From assembly GCA_963851105.1 (NCBI GenBank), contig CAWKNP010000008.1, positions 434,001-498,000 on the forward strand: DNA of 64,000 bases, in the 5' to 3' direction. Below the pieces are notes generated by a model. It did not search any database, had not been told where the DNA came from, and saw nothing but the letters and a program-made list of their open reading frames with translations. Position 1 is the stretch's first letter. Each line of letters starts with the position of its first letter. Source of the stretch: DATARN01 sp963851105. GTDB lineage: Bacteria; Actinomycetota; Acidimicrobiia; Acidimicrobiales; Palsa-688. The position numbers were made by a program, and so were the translations under genes. Below are positions 52,362 to 61,532 of this stretch, piece by piece.

Positions 52362-53591
52362 ATGCACGTCTCGTTCAAGCGAGCGGCGCTCGCGGCCACC
52401 GCAGCCACAACGTTGATCGGGCTCGTCGGCTGCAGCAGTAGCGCAAAGTCGACGACGACGAACACCACCGCCGGGTCCTCGGGGACGACCGCGACGACGG
52501 CCGTTGCCAACGTCTCGGCATCATCGTTCACCGCGGACTTTTCGGCGATGACGCAGTTGAAGTCCATCGCCGCCAAGGGCCATGGCCTCGTCGGTGTCCT
52601 CCTGCCCGACAGCACCACCTCGGCGCGGTACGAATCGTTCGACCGGCCCTACCTGACAAAGGCCCTCCAAACGGCGGGGCTTTCCGCCAGCGACATCAAG
52701 GTTGACAACGCTCAGGGCAGCGCCAGCACCATGCAGACCCAGGCGGAAGCCGACATCACCCAAGGCGCCAGCGTGCTCCTCGTCGACGCCATCGACTCCG
52801 GCAGCGGCGCCGCCATCGAGGCCAACGCCACCGCCAAGGGCGTGAAGGTCGTCGACTACGATCGCCTTGTCAAAGGTGGTACCTCGGGGCGCATCTACGT
52901 CAGCTTCGACAACGTCAAGGTCGGCCAGTTGATCGGCCAGGGCGAGGTCGACTGCATCGCCGCCTGGAACGTCGCCAAGCCCAACATCCTTGTCATGGAC
53001 GGCGACCCGACGGACAACAACGCCCTCCTCTTCTCCCAGGGCTACAACGGCGTCTTGGCGCCCAAGTTCTCCGACGGCACCTACGTGAAGGTCGGCGAGC
53101 CCGCCGGCACCTGGACGCCATCGGTGGCCCAGACGACCTTTGACCAGCAGTTCACCGCCCATCCCAACATAAATGCGGTCGTGACGCCGAATGACGACAA
53201 CGCCAACGCGGTGATCGCCTCGCTGCAGAAGGCCAGCATTCCCGCCAAGAAGTTCCCGACCACCGGCCAGGACGCTTCGCTTGTCGGCTTGCAGAACATT
53301 CTGAAGGGCTACCAGTGCGGCACGGTGTACAAGGCGATCTACCTCGAGGCCCAGGGCGCCGCGTCGGTGGCGCTGTACCTGCGGGCGGGCATGACGCCGC
53401 CGTCGGGACTTAGCAACGGCACGACCAAGGACTCGAGCGCCAACACTGACGTTCCGTCAGTGCTCCTCACCCCGACCTGGGTCACCTCTCAGAACATGGC
53501 CACCACCGTCGTCAAGGACGGGGCGGTCAAGGCCTCCGACCTCTGCATCGCAGCGGTTGCCGCCGCCTGCACCGCCAACAACATCAGCTAA
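52362..53591 (+). CDS. xylF: Sugar ABC transporter substrate-binding lipoprotein (XylF/RbsB type)
   Basis: 409-residue type-1 periplasmic-binding-fold lipoprotein. Start ATG 52362 with AAGGGAGGG upstream. The lipobox is LIGLVGC, giving lipid-modified Cys at about residue 25; a Thr/Ser linker of about 30 residues follows. Binding domain: VGVLLPDSTTSARYESFDRP, ASVLLVDAIDSGSGAAIEAN and KVVDYDRLVKGGTSGRIYVS resemble XylF of xylose/ribose importers. It delivers a sugar to the permease encoded downstream. First gene of a three-gene operon. Specificity (xylose, ribose or other) is not certain. Confidence 0.88.
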   Translation: MHVSFKRAALAATAATTLIGLVGCSSSAKSTTTNTTAGSSGTTATTAVANVSASSFTADFSAMTQLKSIAAKGHGLVGVLLPDSTTSARYESFDRPYLTKALQTAGLSASDIKVDNAQGSASTMQTQAEADITQGASVLLVDAIDSGSGAAIEANATAKGVKVVDYDRLVKGGTSGRIYVSFDNVKVGQLIGQGEVDCIAAWNVAKPNILVMDGDPTDNNALLFSQGYNGVLAPKFSDGTYVKVGEPAGTWTPSVAQTTFDQQFTAHPNINAVVTPNDDNANAVIASLQKASIPAKKFPTTGQDASLVGLQNILKGYQCGTVYKAIYLEAQGAASVALYLRAGMTPPSGLSNGTTKDSSANTDVPSVLLTPTWVTSQNMATTVVKDGAVKASDLCIAAVAAACTANNIS

Positions 53592-53767
53592 CCGACCACA
53601 CCGCTCCCGCCGGGCGGGACCTCTCCTATCGAGTGGCCCGCCCGGCCGGTGTGTGCCGGGAACCGACTGACCCAGCTCCTGTCCGACAAACTGGACCCAG
53701 TACCCCTCGCTCGCAGGCAAAAGCTCGAGAAGCTCGAGAGACCCGAGGGGCCCGAGAGGAAGACATC

Positions 53768-54607
53768 GTGACGACACACGTGGCATCGGGGCGAACCGAT
53801 CCCGTCGATCAAGCCGGCGGCCGGCCTCCGGCCAAGGACGGCGAACCGCTCCTCAGCCTGCGCGACATCGACAAGAACTTCGGTGCGGTGCAGGCCTTGA
53901 CCAGAGTGAACCTGGATGTTCCCGCCGGGCAGGTGACGGCGCTGGTAGGCGACAACGGGGCCGGTAAATCGGTCCTCATCAAATGCATCGCCGGCATCCA
54001 CACCCCCGACGGAGGCCAGGTCTTCTGGGAGGGCCATCCCGTCAACATCCGCACCCCTCGCGACTCGGCGGCGCTCGGTATCGAAACGGTTCACCAGGAT
54101 CTGGCCCTGTGTGACAACCTCGACATCGTCCAGAACATGTATCTCGGCCGCGAGATCCAGCGCCATGGGTTGCTCGACGAGGAGGACATGGAGCAGTCGG
54201 CCGGGGCCACGTTGAAGAGCCTGGCGGTCACGACCGTCCGGTCGATCCGCCAACCGGTGGTGTCGCTGTCGGGCGGCCAACGCCAGTCGGTCGCCATCGC
54301 CAAGGCGGTGCTGTGGAACTCCAAGCTCGTCATCATGGACGAGCCGACCGCAGCCCTGGGCGTGGCCCAGACGACGATGGTCCTTGACCTGGTCCGGCGG
54401 TTGGCCGACCGAGGATTGGCCGTGATGCTCGTGTCGCACAACATGAACGACGTTTTCGAGGTGGCCGATCGCATCGCGGTGTTGCGTCTCGGCCACATGG
54501 CCGCCGAGCGGCCGTCGGCCCAGATGGACCGCCAGATCGTCGTCGACCTGATGACAACGGGCGTCTCCACCAGGACGGCCCAACGACCCCCGACCGGCGA
54601 GGCGTGA
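53768..54607 (+). CDS. xylG: Single-domain sugar ABC transporter ATPase (FrcA/XylG type)
   Basis: 279 residues from GTG 53768, chosen because GAGAGGAAG precedes it; the open frame continues upstream without coding character. One ATP-binding domain, unlike the double-domain RbsA. Walker A GDNGAGKSV at 61-69 (Val where Thr is usual), Q-loop HQDLALCDNLDIVQNMYLG, signature LSGGQRQSVAIAKAV, Walker B KLVIMDEPTAALG and H-loop LVSHNMNDVF are all intact. It energises the permease; two copies would be needed per transporter. Note its Q-loop sequence QDLALCDNL recurs in the kinase fusion at 56671-59160. Confidence 0.92.
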   Translation: MTTHVASGRTDPVDQAGGRPPAKDGEPLLSLRDIDKNFGAVQALTRVNLDVPAGQVTALVGDNGAGKSVLIKCIAGIHTPDGGQVFWEGHPVNIRTPRDSAALGIETVHQDLALCDNLDIVQNMYLGREIQRHGLLDEEDMEQSAGATLKSLAVTTVRSIRQPVVSLSGGQRQSVAIAKAVLWNSKLVIMDEPTAALGVAQTTMVLDLVRRLADRGLAVMLVSHNMNDVFEVADRIAVLRLGHMAAERPSAQMDRQIVVDLMTTGVSTRTAQRPPTGEA

Positions 54608-54608
54608 G

Positions 54609-55916
54609 ATGACCGACATCAAAGAACCGGAGCCCACCGCCGGCGTCATCGAGGAGGCCGAGAAGGTGACGGCGGCGGCGGCCCGCAATGCTGAGCTGGC
54701 CGTCGCGCCCGAGCTGATCGCGACGTCGCTGCCCGACTACCTGCGTGGCGCATTGGCCCGCGTCCGCGCCGGCGACGCCGGTCTGCTGCCCGTGATCGCG
54801 GGCCTGGTGCTGATCTCGATCCTGTTCCAGACGCTCAACCACCATTTCTTGACCGCTGGCAACGTGGTCAACCTCTTGGTCCAAGGCGCCGTCTACATGC
54901 TGCTGGCCATGGGGGAGATCTACGCCCTGCTGCTCGGCGAGATCGACCTGTCGATCGGCTTCGTGGCCGGCATCGGCGGGGTGGTCACCGCCGAGTTGGT
55001 CAAGCAGGGCAATGGCTGGCCGTGGTGGGCGGCCGTGATCGCCGGCCTGGCGGCATGCGCGGTCATCGGCGCCATCCAGGGCAGCATCATCACGAGGATC
55101 GGACTGCCGTCGTTCGTCGTCACCCTCGCGGGACTTCTCGGCTGGCAGGGCGCGCTGCTGCTGACCCTCGGCAAAGGCGGGTCCCTGCCCATCAACAACA
55201 ACGTCATCAACGACCTGGCCAGCGGCAACCTCACCGCGGCCGCCAGTTGGCTGGTGATGTTGGCCATTGTCGCCCTGTTCTCGCTGCGAATATGGCTGCG
55301 GGAGTCCCGGCGGCGGGCCAGTGGTCTGGTCGCCCCACCGATCGGCCTGACGATCCTCAAGATCGTGGGGGCGTTCGCGGCCGGCATTGTCGTGGTGCTG
55401 ATCTGCAACACCAACCGGGGCCGGATCGTGCCCATCCGGGGCCTCCCGTGGGTGGTTCTGATCGTGCTGGCCGTGCTGGCGATGTGGACGATCCTGCTCG
55501 GGCGCACCAAGTTCGGCCGCTACATGTACGCCGTCGGCGGCAATGCCGAAGCGGCGCGGCGCGCCGGCGTCAACCTGGCGCGCATCCGGACGATGGCGTT
55601 TGCCCTGGCATCTTTCAGCGCCGGCATCGCGGGGATCATCTTCGCTTCGCGCCTGCGCTCGGTGTCCACCTCGCTCGACGGCGGCACCCTCGTCCTGTAC
55701 GCGGTGGCGGCCGCCGTCATCGGCGGGACCAGTCTGTTCGGTGGGCGTGGAAAGCCCGTGCACGCAGTGCTGGGCGGCCTCGTCATCGCGGCCATCGACA
55801 ACGGCATGGGCCTGCAGGGCTACAGCTCGGCGGCGCAGAAAATCGTGACCGCCATGGTGTTGCTTGCCGCCGTGACCATCGACTCCGTTGCCCGCAGAGG
55901 CAGGGTGGGGCGCTAG
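54609..55916 (+). CDS. xylH: Sugar ABC transporter permease (XylH/RbsC type)
   Basis: 435-residue BPD_transp_2-type permease starting at ATG 54609, two bases after the ATPase stop. About ten hydrophobic helices, for example LLPVIAGLVLISILFQTLNH, AVIAGLAACAVIGAIQGSII and AVAAAVIGGTSLFGGRGKPV. Family motif LGEIDLSIGFVAGIGGVVTA and GLPSFVVTLAGLLGWQGALL. An N-terminal polar extension of about 50 residues is acidic and Ala-rich. It forms the membrane channel for the XylF-delivered sugar. It converges on the response-regulator gene with a gap of 53 bases. Confidence 0.92.
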   Translation: MTDIKEPEPTAGVIEEAEKVTAAAARNAELAVAPELIATSLPDYLRGALARVRAGDAGLLPVIAGLVLISILFQTLNHHFLTAGNVVNLLVQGAVYMLLAMGEIYALLLGEIDLSIGFVAGIGGVVTAELVKQGNGWPWWAAVIAGLAACAVIGAIQGSIITRIGLPSFVVTLAGLLGWQGALLLTLGKGGSLPINNNVINDLASGNLTAAASWLVMLAIVALFSLRIWLRESRRRASGLVAPPIGLTILKIVGAFAAGIVVVLICNTNRGRIVPIRGLPWVVLIVLAVLAMWTILLGRTKFGRYMYAVGGNAEAARRAGVNLARIRTMAFALASFSAGIAGIIFASRLRSVSTSLDGGTLVLYAVAAAVIGGTSLFGGRGKPVHAVLGGLVIAAIDNGMGLQGYSSAAQKIVTAMVLLAAVTIDSVARRGRVGR

Positions 55917-55969
55917 CGGGCGAAACCGAGGGGGCCGGTGGCCCGGGGCTGGGGGGCGAGCAGGTCCCC

Positions 55970-56674
55970 TCAGCTCCGGGACGCCACCAGGCGGTACCCG
56001 GCGCGTGGTTCGGTCGCGATGAGCGGGGGGCCGGCGGGGTCCTCGAGCTTGGCCCGCAGGCGGCGGACGTACACCCGGGTGTACTCGGTCTCGGTCTCGT
56101 AGCCGGGCCCCCACACCTTGCGCAGCAGAGTGGCGTGGGTGAGCAGTTTTCCCGGCGCCAGCGCCAACTCCCGGAGGAGGGCGAACTCGGTCGGGGTGAG
56201 GTGGACGGCCTCGCCGCCCTTGGTGACGATCTGGGCGTCGAAGTCGATCGTGATGGCGCCGACACGAAGGGGCGCCGGCGGCGGCGTCGCCCGAGCCGTG
56301 GTCACCCGGCTGCGGCGGAGAAGTGCGGTGATGCGGGCGAGGAGCTCCTCGATGCTGAAGGGCTTCGTAAGGTAATCGTCGGCGCCAAGGTTCAGCGCCC
56401 GCACCTTGTCCTGTTCGCCCCGGCGGGCCGACACGACGATGAGCCCCACGGTCGACACCGCCCGGATGTCGCGGCAGAGGTCGAAGCCGTCGGCATCGGG
56501 CAGCATCAGGTCGAGCAGCACGATCTCGGGCTGGCTTGACTGCACCATGTCCAGGACCTCGTCACCGGTGCGCGACACAACGACGGTGAATCCCCGCACC
56601 ATGAGGTTGGCTCGGACCAGGTCGACGATGCTGCGGTCGTCCTCCACCACGAGGATGACCGTCGAGTCGTTCAC
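55970..56674 (-). CDS. OmpR/PhoB-family response regulator
   Basis: 234 residues from GTG 56674, which overlaps the kinase stop by four bases (GTGA). Receiver domain 5-120: acidic pocket EDD, phospho-acceptor Asp55 in IVLLDLMLPDADG, Lys in NLGADDYLTKPFS. Winged-helix DNA-binding domain about 140-232: LTPTEFALLRELALAPGKLL, YETETEYTRVYVRRLRAKLE and ATEPRAGYRLV. It should be phosphorylated by the fused kinase encoded upstream. The phased CGTTCAT repeats at 52172-52189 are a candidate binding site. Confidence 0.94.
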   Translation of the reverse strand: MNDSTVILVVEDDRSIVDLVRANLMVRGFTVVVSRTGDEVLDMVQSSQPEIVLLDLMLPDADGFDLCRDIRAVSTVGLIVVSARRGEQDKVRALNLGADDYLTKPFSIEELLARITALLRRSRVTTARATPPPAPLRVGAITIDFDAQIVTKGGEAVHLTPTEFALLRELALAPGKLLTHATLLRKVWGPGYETETEYTRVYVRRLRAKLEDPAGPPLIATEPRAGYRLVASRS

Positions 56675-59160
56675 CGCCGGGCCTGGGCCCGATCGACCGC
56701 CGCCGGCTGGTCCCCGCTTATGTCGACATGACCGCCGTCGTAACCCACCGCCTCGATGGGGAGGGTGACAAGTACCGACGTGCCGACCGGCACTTGCTCG
56801 AGCGTGATCGTTCCCCCGTGGGCCTCGACGACGCCCCTGGCAATGGTGAGGCCCAGGCCGGCTCCCTGGCCTTCGGTGCGCCCCCGCTCGTGGGGCCGGA
56901 AGACCCGCTCGAGCTCGTCGGGATCCCGGCCGACGCCCCGGCCGTCGTCGGCGACGCGAACCTCGATCTGCGAACCCGACGGCGACACGCCGGCGGTGAC
57001 GACCACGCCGGTGAGGCCCTGGGCATGTCGCACGGCGTTGTCGAACAGGTTGACGAACACCTGCTCGAGACGGTCGTGGTCGCCCCAGATGGGAGGCACC
57101 GTGACCATCTCCAGATTGAACAGCGAGGCCGGCGCCTCGGTCACGCACCGGCGGGCCGCCTCGAGGACGAGCCCGACGTCACACCAATCGGGCTGGAGTC
57201 GCAGGTTGCCGGAATCGATGGCGCTGAAATCCAGGAGATCACCGACGAGGCGCCCCATGCGGGCCGACTCGGTGGCGATGGAATCCAAGAAGCGCTGCTG
57301 GCTGGCCAGATCCCAGTCCACATCGGGCTGGCGCAAGGTAGAGGCGTATCCCTGGATAGCGGTCAACGGGGTACGCAACTCATGGTTGAGCCGGAAGAGA
57401 AACTCCCGCTGACGGATCTGCGACCGCCGCAGGAGGGCGGTCTCGGCATTGGCCCCCTCGGCTACCTGGCGTTCGAGGGCCAAGCGGAGCGACCGCGCCG
57501 CGTCGTCGAGCAGGTCGAGGGCGTCATCGGATCGCCACCGGGGATCGGACCACCACGCGGTCACGACGGCTCGGCCCCCGGGGGCGTCGATGGGTACCGC
57601 CAACGTGTCCTCACCGACGGGCCGAGCCCCCTCGGCATCGGCGGGCGTGGCCAGCACGGCCGCGGCCGCCGCGAGCTGGTGGGCGGCGGCCGTCGCCGCT
57701 TCGCCCGGGGTCAGCTCGACCGGCGTCACCGTCGACGGCTCGGCGGCCGCCCCGTGGAAGGCGATGGCATCGGACCCGAGGCCCCGGCACAGGGCGAGGA
57801 GCGCGACTGCCAGGCCACCTTGGGCCAGTTGGGGACCGGCCAGGGTGTCGAGCAAGCCGCGGAGGGTTTCCAGCACCCGGTTGCGGCGCGTCGCCTCGGT
57901 CAGCAGGCGCTCGCGGTCGATGGCCGCGGCCGCGTAGCTGGCGTAGAGCGACACCAGCTCCAGCTGGTCGGCCTGGGGGCTTCCGACCGTGTCGGCGTAA
58001 CCGGAGATGGCCCCGAGGACCGAAAATGAGCCCAGGATGGGGACCGACCACGAGCTGCGGGGCGTGCTCGGATCGCCGTCGGCGCCGAACAGCGGCCACC
58101 GCCGGTCGCGGCGGACATCTTCGACCACTACCACGTCGCCGGTGGCGGCCGCGATCCCGGGAGGGCCGCCGCTCGCGCCTATGGGCAACAACGCCAGGCG
58201 CTCGAGGAACGGCTCCCGCACGCCGACCGCGGCCGACCGCCTCAGGAGGATACGGCCCTCGTCGTCGGGCTGGTCGAGCAGGTGGACACAGAGCTGGTCG
58301 ATGCCCACCGCTTCTGCCATCGCCGACACGATGAGCGGCAGGCTGGCCGCGGGCTCCACCTCCGCCAGCTGGTCGACCAGGCTGTGCAGGCGGCGGAGCT
58401 GCCGGCGGGCCGTCGAGTCGGCCCGGACACCGGAGATCATCGCCACCACGTCGTCGGGGTGGACCTCAAGGGGCGACACGTTGGCCACGATCCGCCCGTC
58501 GCGCAGGACCGCGATGCGGTCGGCCAGGTTGAACACCTGCTCCAGGCGATGCGAGACGAGCAGGATCGCGGTGCCCGCCTCCCGGAGCCGGGCCAGCAGT
58601 CGTTCGACCACCTGCGTCTCGGTCACGCCGAGGGCGGCCGTCGGCTCGTCGAGCACCAAGACGGCGGGATCGCGCAGCACCGCTCGGGCGATGGCCACCA
58701 ATTGCCGCTCACCGCCCGAGAGCGAACCCACAGGTTGCTGCGGCTCGGAAATGGAGATGTGGAGCCGGTCGAACAACGAGGCGGTCTCGGCGGCCATCGT
58801 GTCCTCGTCGAGGAAGCGGCCCCCGAGCCGCTCGTTACCGAGGAAGACATTGGCGACCGCACTCAGGTTGTCGCACAGCGCCAAGTCCTGCCATACCAGG
58901 GCCACGCCCTGGTCCCGCACTCCGACGGGGTCGGCGGCCAGGGGCCGGTCGTACAGCTCGATGACGCCGGCATCGGCGCTCTCGGTGCGGGCGATGCAGC
59001 GCACCAGTGTCGACTTGCCGGCCCCGTTCTCGCCGACCAGCGCCAGGATCTCGCCGGCGCGGAGATCCAAGGTGACGCCGCGTAGCACGAGCCGGGTGCC
59101 GTAGCGCTTCTGCATGCCCCGGATATGCAGTGTGGCCACCGGCAGCGGCGGGTCTTTCAC
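56671..59160 (-). CDS. Histidine kinase fused to N-terminal sugar-importer-type ABC ATPase
   Basis: 829 residues. Residues about 9-235 are a complete ABC ATPase of sugar-importer type: Walker A GENGAGKST (43-51), Q-loop WQDLALCDNLSAVANVFLG, signature SLSGGERQLVAIARAVL, Walker B LVLDEPTAALGVTET and H-loop LVSHRLEQVF. GAF-like regions occupy about 255-400 and 415-570. The kinase core follows: His593 in RLNHELRTPLTAIQGYAS, N box LFDNAVRHAQ, G1 VADDGRGVG, G2 GQGAGLGLTIARGVVEAHGG. No membrane segment is present, so it is soluble or recruited to a permease through the ABC domain. Start GTG 59160 overlaps the upstream stop (GTGA); GTG 59139 is an alternative. The regulator gene follows with another GTGA overlap. 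Confidence 0.93.
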   Translation of the reverse strand: MKDPPLPVATLHIRGMQKRYGTRLVLRGVTLDLRAGEILALVGENGAGKSTLVRCIARTESADAGVIELYDRPLAADPVGVRDQGVALVWQDLALCDNLSAVANVFLGNERLGGRFLDEDTMAAETASLFDRLHISISEPQQPVGSLSGGERQLVAIARAVLRDPAVLVLDEPTAALGVTETQVVERLLARLREAGTAILLVSHRLEQVFNLADRIAVLRDGRIVANVSPLEVHPDDVVAMISGVRADSTARRQLRRLHSLVDQLAEVEPAASLPLIVSAMAEAVGIDQLCVHLLDQPDDEGRILLRRSAAVGVREPFLERLALLPIGASGGPPGIAAATGDVVVVEDVRRDRRWPLFGADGDPSTPRSSWSVPILGSFSVLGAISGYADTVGSPQADQLELVSLYASYAAAAIDRERLLTEATRRNRVLETLRGLLDTLAGPQLAQGGLAVALLALCRGLGSDAIAFHGAAAEPSTVTPVELTPGEAATAAAHQLAAAAAVLATPADAEGARPVGEDTLAVPIDAPGGRAVVTAWWSDPRWRSDDALDLLDDAARSLRLALERQVAEGANAETALLRRSQIRQREFLFRLNHELRTPLTAIQGYASTLRQPDVDWDLASQQRFLDSIATESARMGRLVGDLLDFSAIDSGNLRLQPDWCDVGLVLEAARRCVTEAPASLFNLEMVTVPPIWGDHDRLEQVFVNLFDNAVRHAQGLTGVVVTAGVSPSGSQIEVRVADDGRGVGRDPDELERVFRPHERGRTEGQGAGLGLTIARGVVEAHGGTITLEQVPVGTSVLVTLPIEAVGYDGGHVDISGDQPAAVDRAQARR

Positions 59161-60107
59161 GGTCCGGTAGTACCGGGGCCCCGGATGCCCGCGGGGGTCA
59201 CGGGGGTGCCCGCACAACGTGTTCGGGCCTGGCGCACCGCCGGCGGGGTGCCCCCGGCCAGGCGCATGACAGTGAGCAGCGCGACCGCGGCGGGACGGGC
59301 GGTGGCCAGCTGGCGCAGGTTCTGGTCGTCGACTCCCAGCATCACCCCCGCCCAGTCGGGCAACAAGGCAATGGCGGCCTGAATGATCACCCCGTAGGCC
59401 ACCTGCAACGAACGCTCGCGGAACGGGGGGACCAGTAGGTGGCGCACCGTCTCCAGCGCCTGGGGGCCCGCGACCAGCTCGGGTCGGACCGCGTCGAAGT
59501 ACGCCGCCACCTGCGCCCGGCTGGCCGGCACGTCGGTGGCGCCGAGGCGTTCCGCCACGATGCGTACCTCGTCGTAGTAGCGATCCTGATCGGCGGCGGT
59601 GATGGGCAGCAGGCTGAACCGCTGGTGCGCGTGCAGGAAGCTGGACACTTCTGCGACGTGGATCCAGCGCAGCAGGTCCGGGTCGTCGGCCCGGTAGGGC
59701 CGGCCGTCGGGGGCGATACCGACAACGCGCCGGTGCACCGCCTTGACGATGTCGATGATCTTCTCGGCCACCGGGGTGGCGCCATAGGTCGTGGCCGTCA
59801 CGAACGAAGAAGTCCGCGACAGGCGTTGGAAGGGCCGCTCCCGCCACTGCGAGTGGTCTGTCACCCCGGCAATCGCCAGCGGGTGGAGGGTCTGCAGGAT
59901 CACCGCACTGACGCCGCCGATCAGCATCGAGGCGTCGGCGTGGACCCGCCAGGTGACGCTGTGCGGGCCGAACAGCCCAGGATCACCGACCGGATCGGTG
60001 TACTGCTCCTCGGCGAAGCGGTCGCTGCCGAACGCGGCGCGCACCGGCCGCAGGACGACTTGGCGCAGAGGAGCGATCGGGTTGGGAGGCAACAGCGTGA
60101 GGCGCAC
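59157..60107 (-). CDS. MpaB/DUF2236-family oxygenase-like protein
   Basis: 316 residues of the DUF2236 (MpaB/latex-clearing-protein-like) family: YTDPVGDPGLFGPHSVTWRV, LIGGVSAVILQTLHPLAIAG, DLLRWIHVAEVSSFLHAHQR and YFDAVRPELVAGPQALETV. Conserved His residues (HPLA, WIHVAE) could bind a heme or metal as in Lcp-type enzymes. No signal peptide. Last bases overlap the kinase start (GTGA), so it is the first gene of a coupled three-gene unit; whether it generates or removes the kinase signal is speculative. Start GTG 60107 with a weak RBS. Confidence 0.87.
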   Translation of the reverse strand: MRLTLLPPNPIAPLRQVVLRPVRAAFGSDRFAEEQYTDPVGDPGLFGPHSVTWRVHADASMLIGGVSAVILQTLHPLAIAGVTDHSQWRERPFQRLSRTSSFVTATTYGATPVAEKIIDIVKAVHRRVVGIAPDGRPYRADDPDLLRWIHVAEVSSFLHAHQRFSLLPITAADQDRYYDEVRIVAERLGATDVPASRAQVAAYFDAVRPELVAGPQALETVRHLLVPPFRERSLQVAYGVIIQAAIALLPDWAGVMLGVDDQNLRQLATARPAAVALLTVMRLAGGTPPAVRQARTRCAGTPVTPAGIRGPGTTGP

Positions 60108-60200
60108 CAGAAGTTACGGTACCGGGAGCCGGCTCATTCGGCCCGTCGAAGTGCCCGGGACCGCGACGTGGGTGTCGTACGGGCCGGGCGCGGCGTCAGA

Positions 60201-61103
60201 TCAGAAATGCCAGGGGTACGGCGACCAGTCGGGGGGTCGCTTCTCCAAGAAGGCGTCGCGCCCCTCCGCCGCCTCGTCGGTCATGTACGCGAGCCGGGTC
60301 GCCTCACCCGCGAACAGCTGCTGGCCGACCAAGCCGTCATCGATCAGGTTGAAGGCAAACTTGAGCATGCGTTGCGACGTGGGGCTCTTCCCGTTGACGA
60401 GCCGGCCCCAGTCGAGGGCCACCTTTTCCAAGTCGCGGTGGGCCACCACCGCATTGACCATGCCCATCTGGTGGGCCTCCGCCGCGCCGTAGGTCAAGCC
60501 GAGGAAGAATATCTCCCGGGCTCGCTTCTGGCCTATCTGGCGGGCCAGGTAGGCGGAGCCGAAACCGCCGTCGAAGCTGGCCACGTCGGCATCGGTCTGC
60601 TTGAACTTGGCATGCTCGGCGCTGGCGATGGTCAGGTCGCAGACCACATGCAGGCTGTGGCCGCCCCCCACCGCCCAGCCGGGGACGACGCAGATCACGA
60701 CCTTCGGCATGAAGCGGATCAACCGCTGCACCTCGAGGATGTGCAGCCGGCCGGTACGCCCGGGGTCGATCGTTTGCGCCGTCTCCCCCTCGGCGTAGCG
60801 ATACCCGTCCCGCCCCCGGATGCGCTGGTCGCCACCGGAGCAGAAGGCCCAGCCGCCATCTTTGGGCGACGGCCCGTTGCCGGTCAGCAGCACGCAGCCC
60901 ACATCGGGCGTCATGCGGGCGTGATCGAGAGCCCGGTACAGCTCGTCGACCGTCTGGGGCCGGAAGGCGTTGCGGACCTCGGGGCGGTTGAAAGCCACCC
61001 GCACCGTCGGTTGGTCGACTGCCCGGTGATAGGTGACGTCGGAGAAATCGAACCCGTCGACCGGAGTCCAGGCGTCAGGATCGAACAGTTCGGAGATCCC
61101 CAT
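60201..61103 (-). CDS. menB: 1,4-dihydroxy-2-naphthoyl-CoA synthase
   Basis: 300-residue crotonase-family enzyme that closes the second ring of menaquinone from o-succinylbenzoyl-CoA. Family features: FNRPEVRNAFRPQTVDELYR, oxyanion-hole WAFCSGGDQRIRGRDG, IRFMPKVVICVVPGWAVGGG and the substrate-loop SFDGGFGSAYLARQIGQKRA with Asp and Ser equivalents of Mycobacterium tuberculosis MenB (Asp185/Ser190). The C-terminus ends with the family FLEKRPPDWSPYPW. Length slightly below the about 314 of Mtb. It may be followed by read-through into the MpaB unit (93-base gap). Confidence 0.96.
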   Translation of the reverse strand: MGISELFDPDAWTPVDGFDFSDVTYHRAVDQPTVRVAFNRPEVRNAFRPQTVDELYRALDHARMTPDVGCVLLTGNGPSPKDGGWAFCSGGDQRIRGRDGYRYAEGETAQTIDPGRTGRLHILEVQRLIRFMPKVVICVVPGWAVGGGHSLHVVCDLTIASAEHAKFKQTDADVASFDGGFGSAYLARQIGQKRAREIFFLGLTYGAAEAHQMGMVNAVVAHRDLEKVALDWGRLVNGKSPTSQRMLKFAFNLIDDGLVGQQLFAGEATRLAYMTDEAAEGRDAFLEKRPPDWSPYPWHF

Positions 61104-61132
61104 GCCCCTTTTTACACCGGGGCTGGGCGCCG

Positions 61133-61384
61133 TCAGCGCCCTGGCGGGCCGTAGGTGCAGCTACCGGGGCTGGACACCCGGCTGCTCAGCGAAGTCTGAT
61201 CGGACGGGTCCGGGCGCCGTGGACGGCGAGGGGGCGAGTCGACCGCGACGGTGGCTCGCTCCATTCGGGCCAGCGCAGCCATGGCCAGGCTCAACAAAGC
61301 GGCGGTGGCGAGGCACACAACAAAGAACAGTCCGAGCGACTGGACGATACCGACGAGATGCACGAGAGGGTGTCCCTTCTCCAT
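61133..61384 (-). CDS. Small single-pass membrane protein
   Basis: 83 residues from ATG 61384. A hydrophobic segment (about residues 8-40: LVGIVQSLGLFFVVCLATAA, LLSLAMAALARM) is followed by a basic Pro/Arg-rich cytoplasmic tail (PPRRPRRPDPSDQTSLSSRV). No family recognised. No strong RBS is visible. Upstream of menB on the same strand with 29 bases between, so it may be the first cistron. Modest confidence because the frame is short. Confidence 0.45.
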   Translation of the reverse strand: MEKGHPLVHLVGIVQSLGLFFVVCLATAALLSLAMAALARMERATVAVDSPPRRPRRPDPSDQTSLSSRVSSPGSCTYGPPGR

Positions 61385-61532
61385 AGGGCTACGTCCACTA
61401 TCGGCGCGATTCCTCTGTTTCCGAAGGGAATCAGCTGAGAAGGACCTGAGAGTTATCCGAAAGGCGTTCAGTTCACAAGGTCTTCTCGGTTGTGCAATGG
61501 CCGGGAGACATTGACCGGGGTACCTTCGACAC

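Noticed and set aside
55917..55969. GC-rich inverted repeat between converging xylH and regulator genes
   Set aside because: A short GGGCC-GGT-GGCCC stem exists, but without a T-run it is too weak to list as a terminator.
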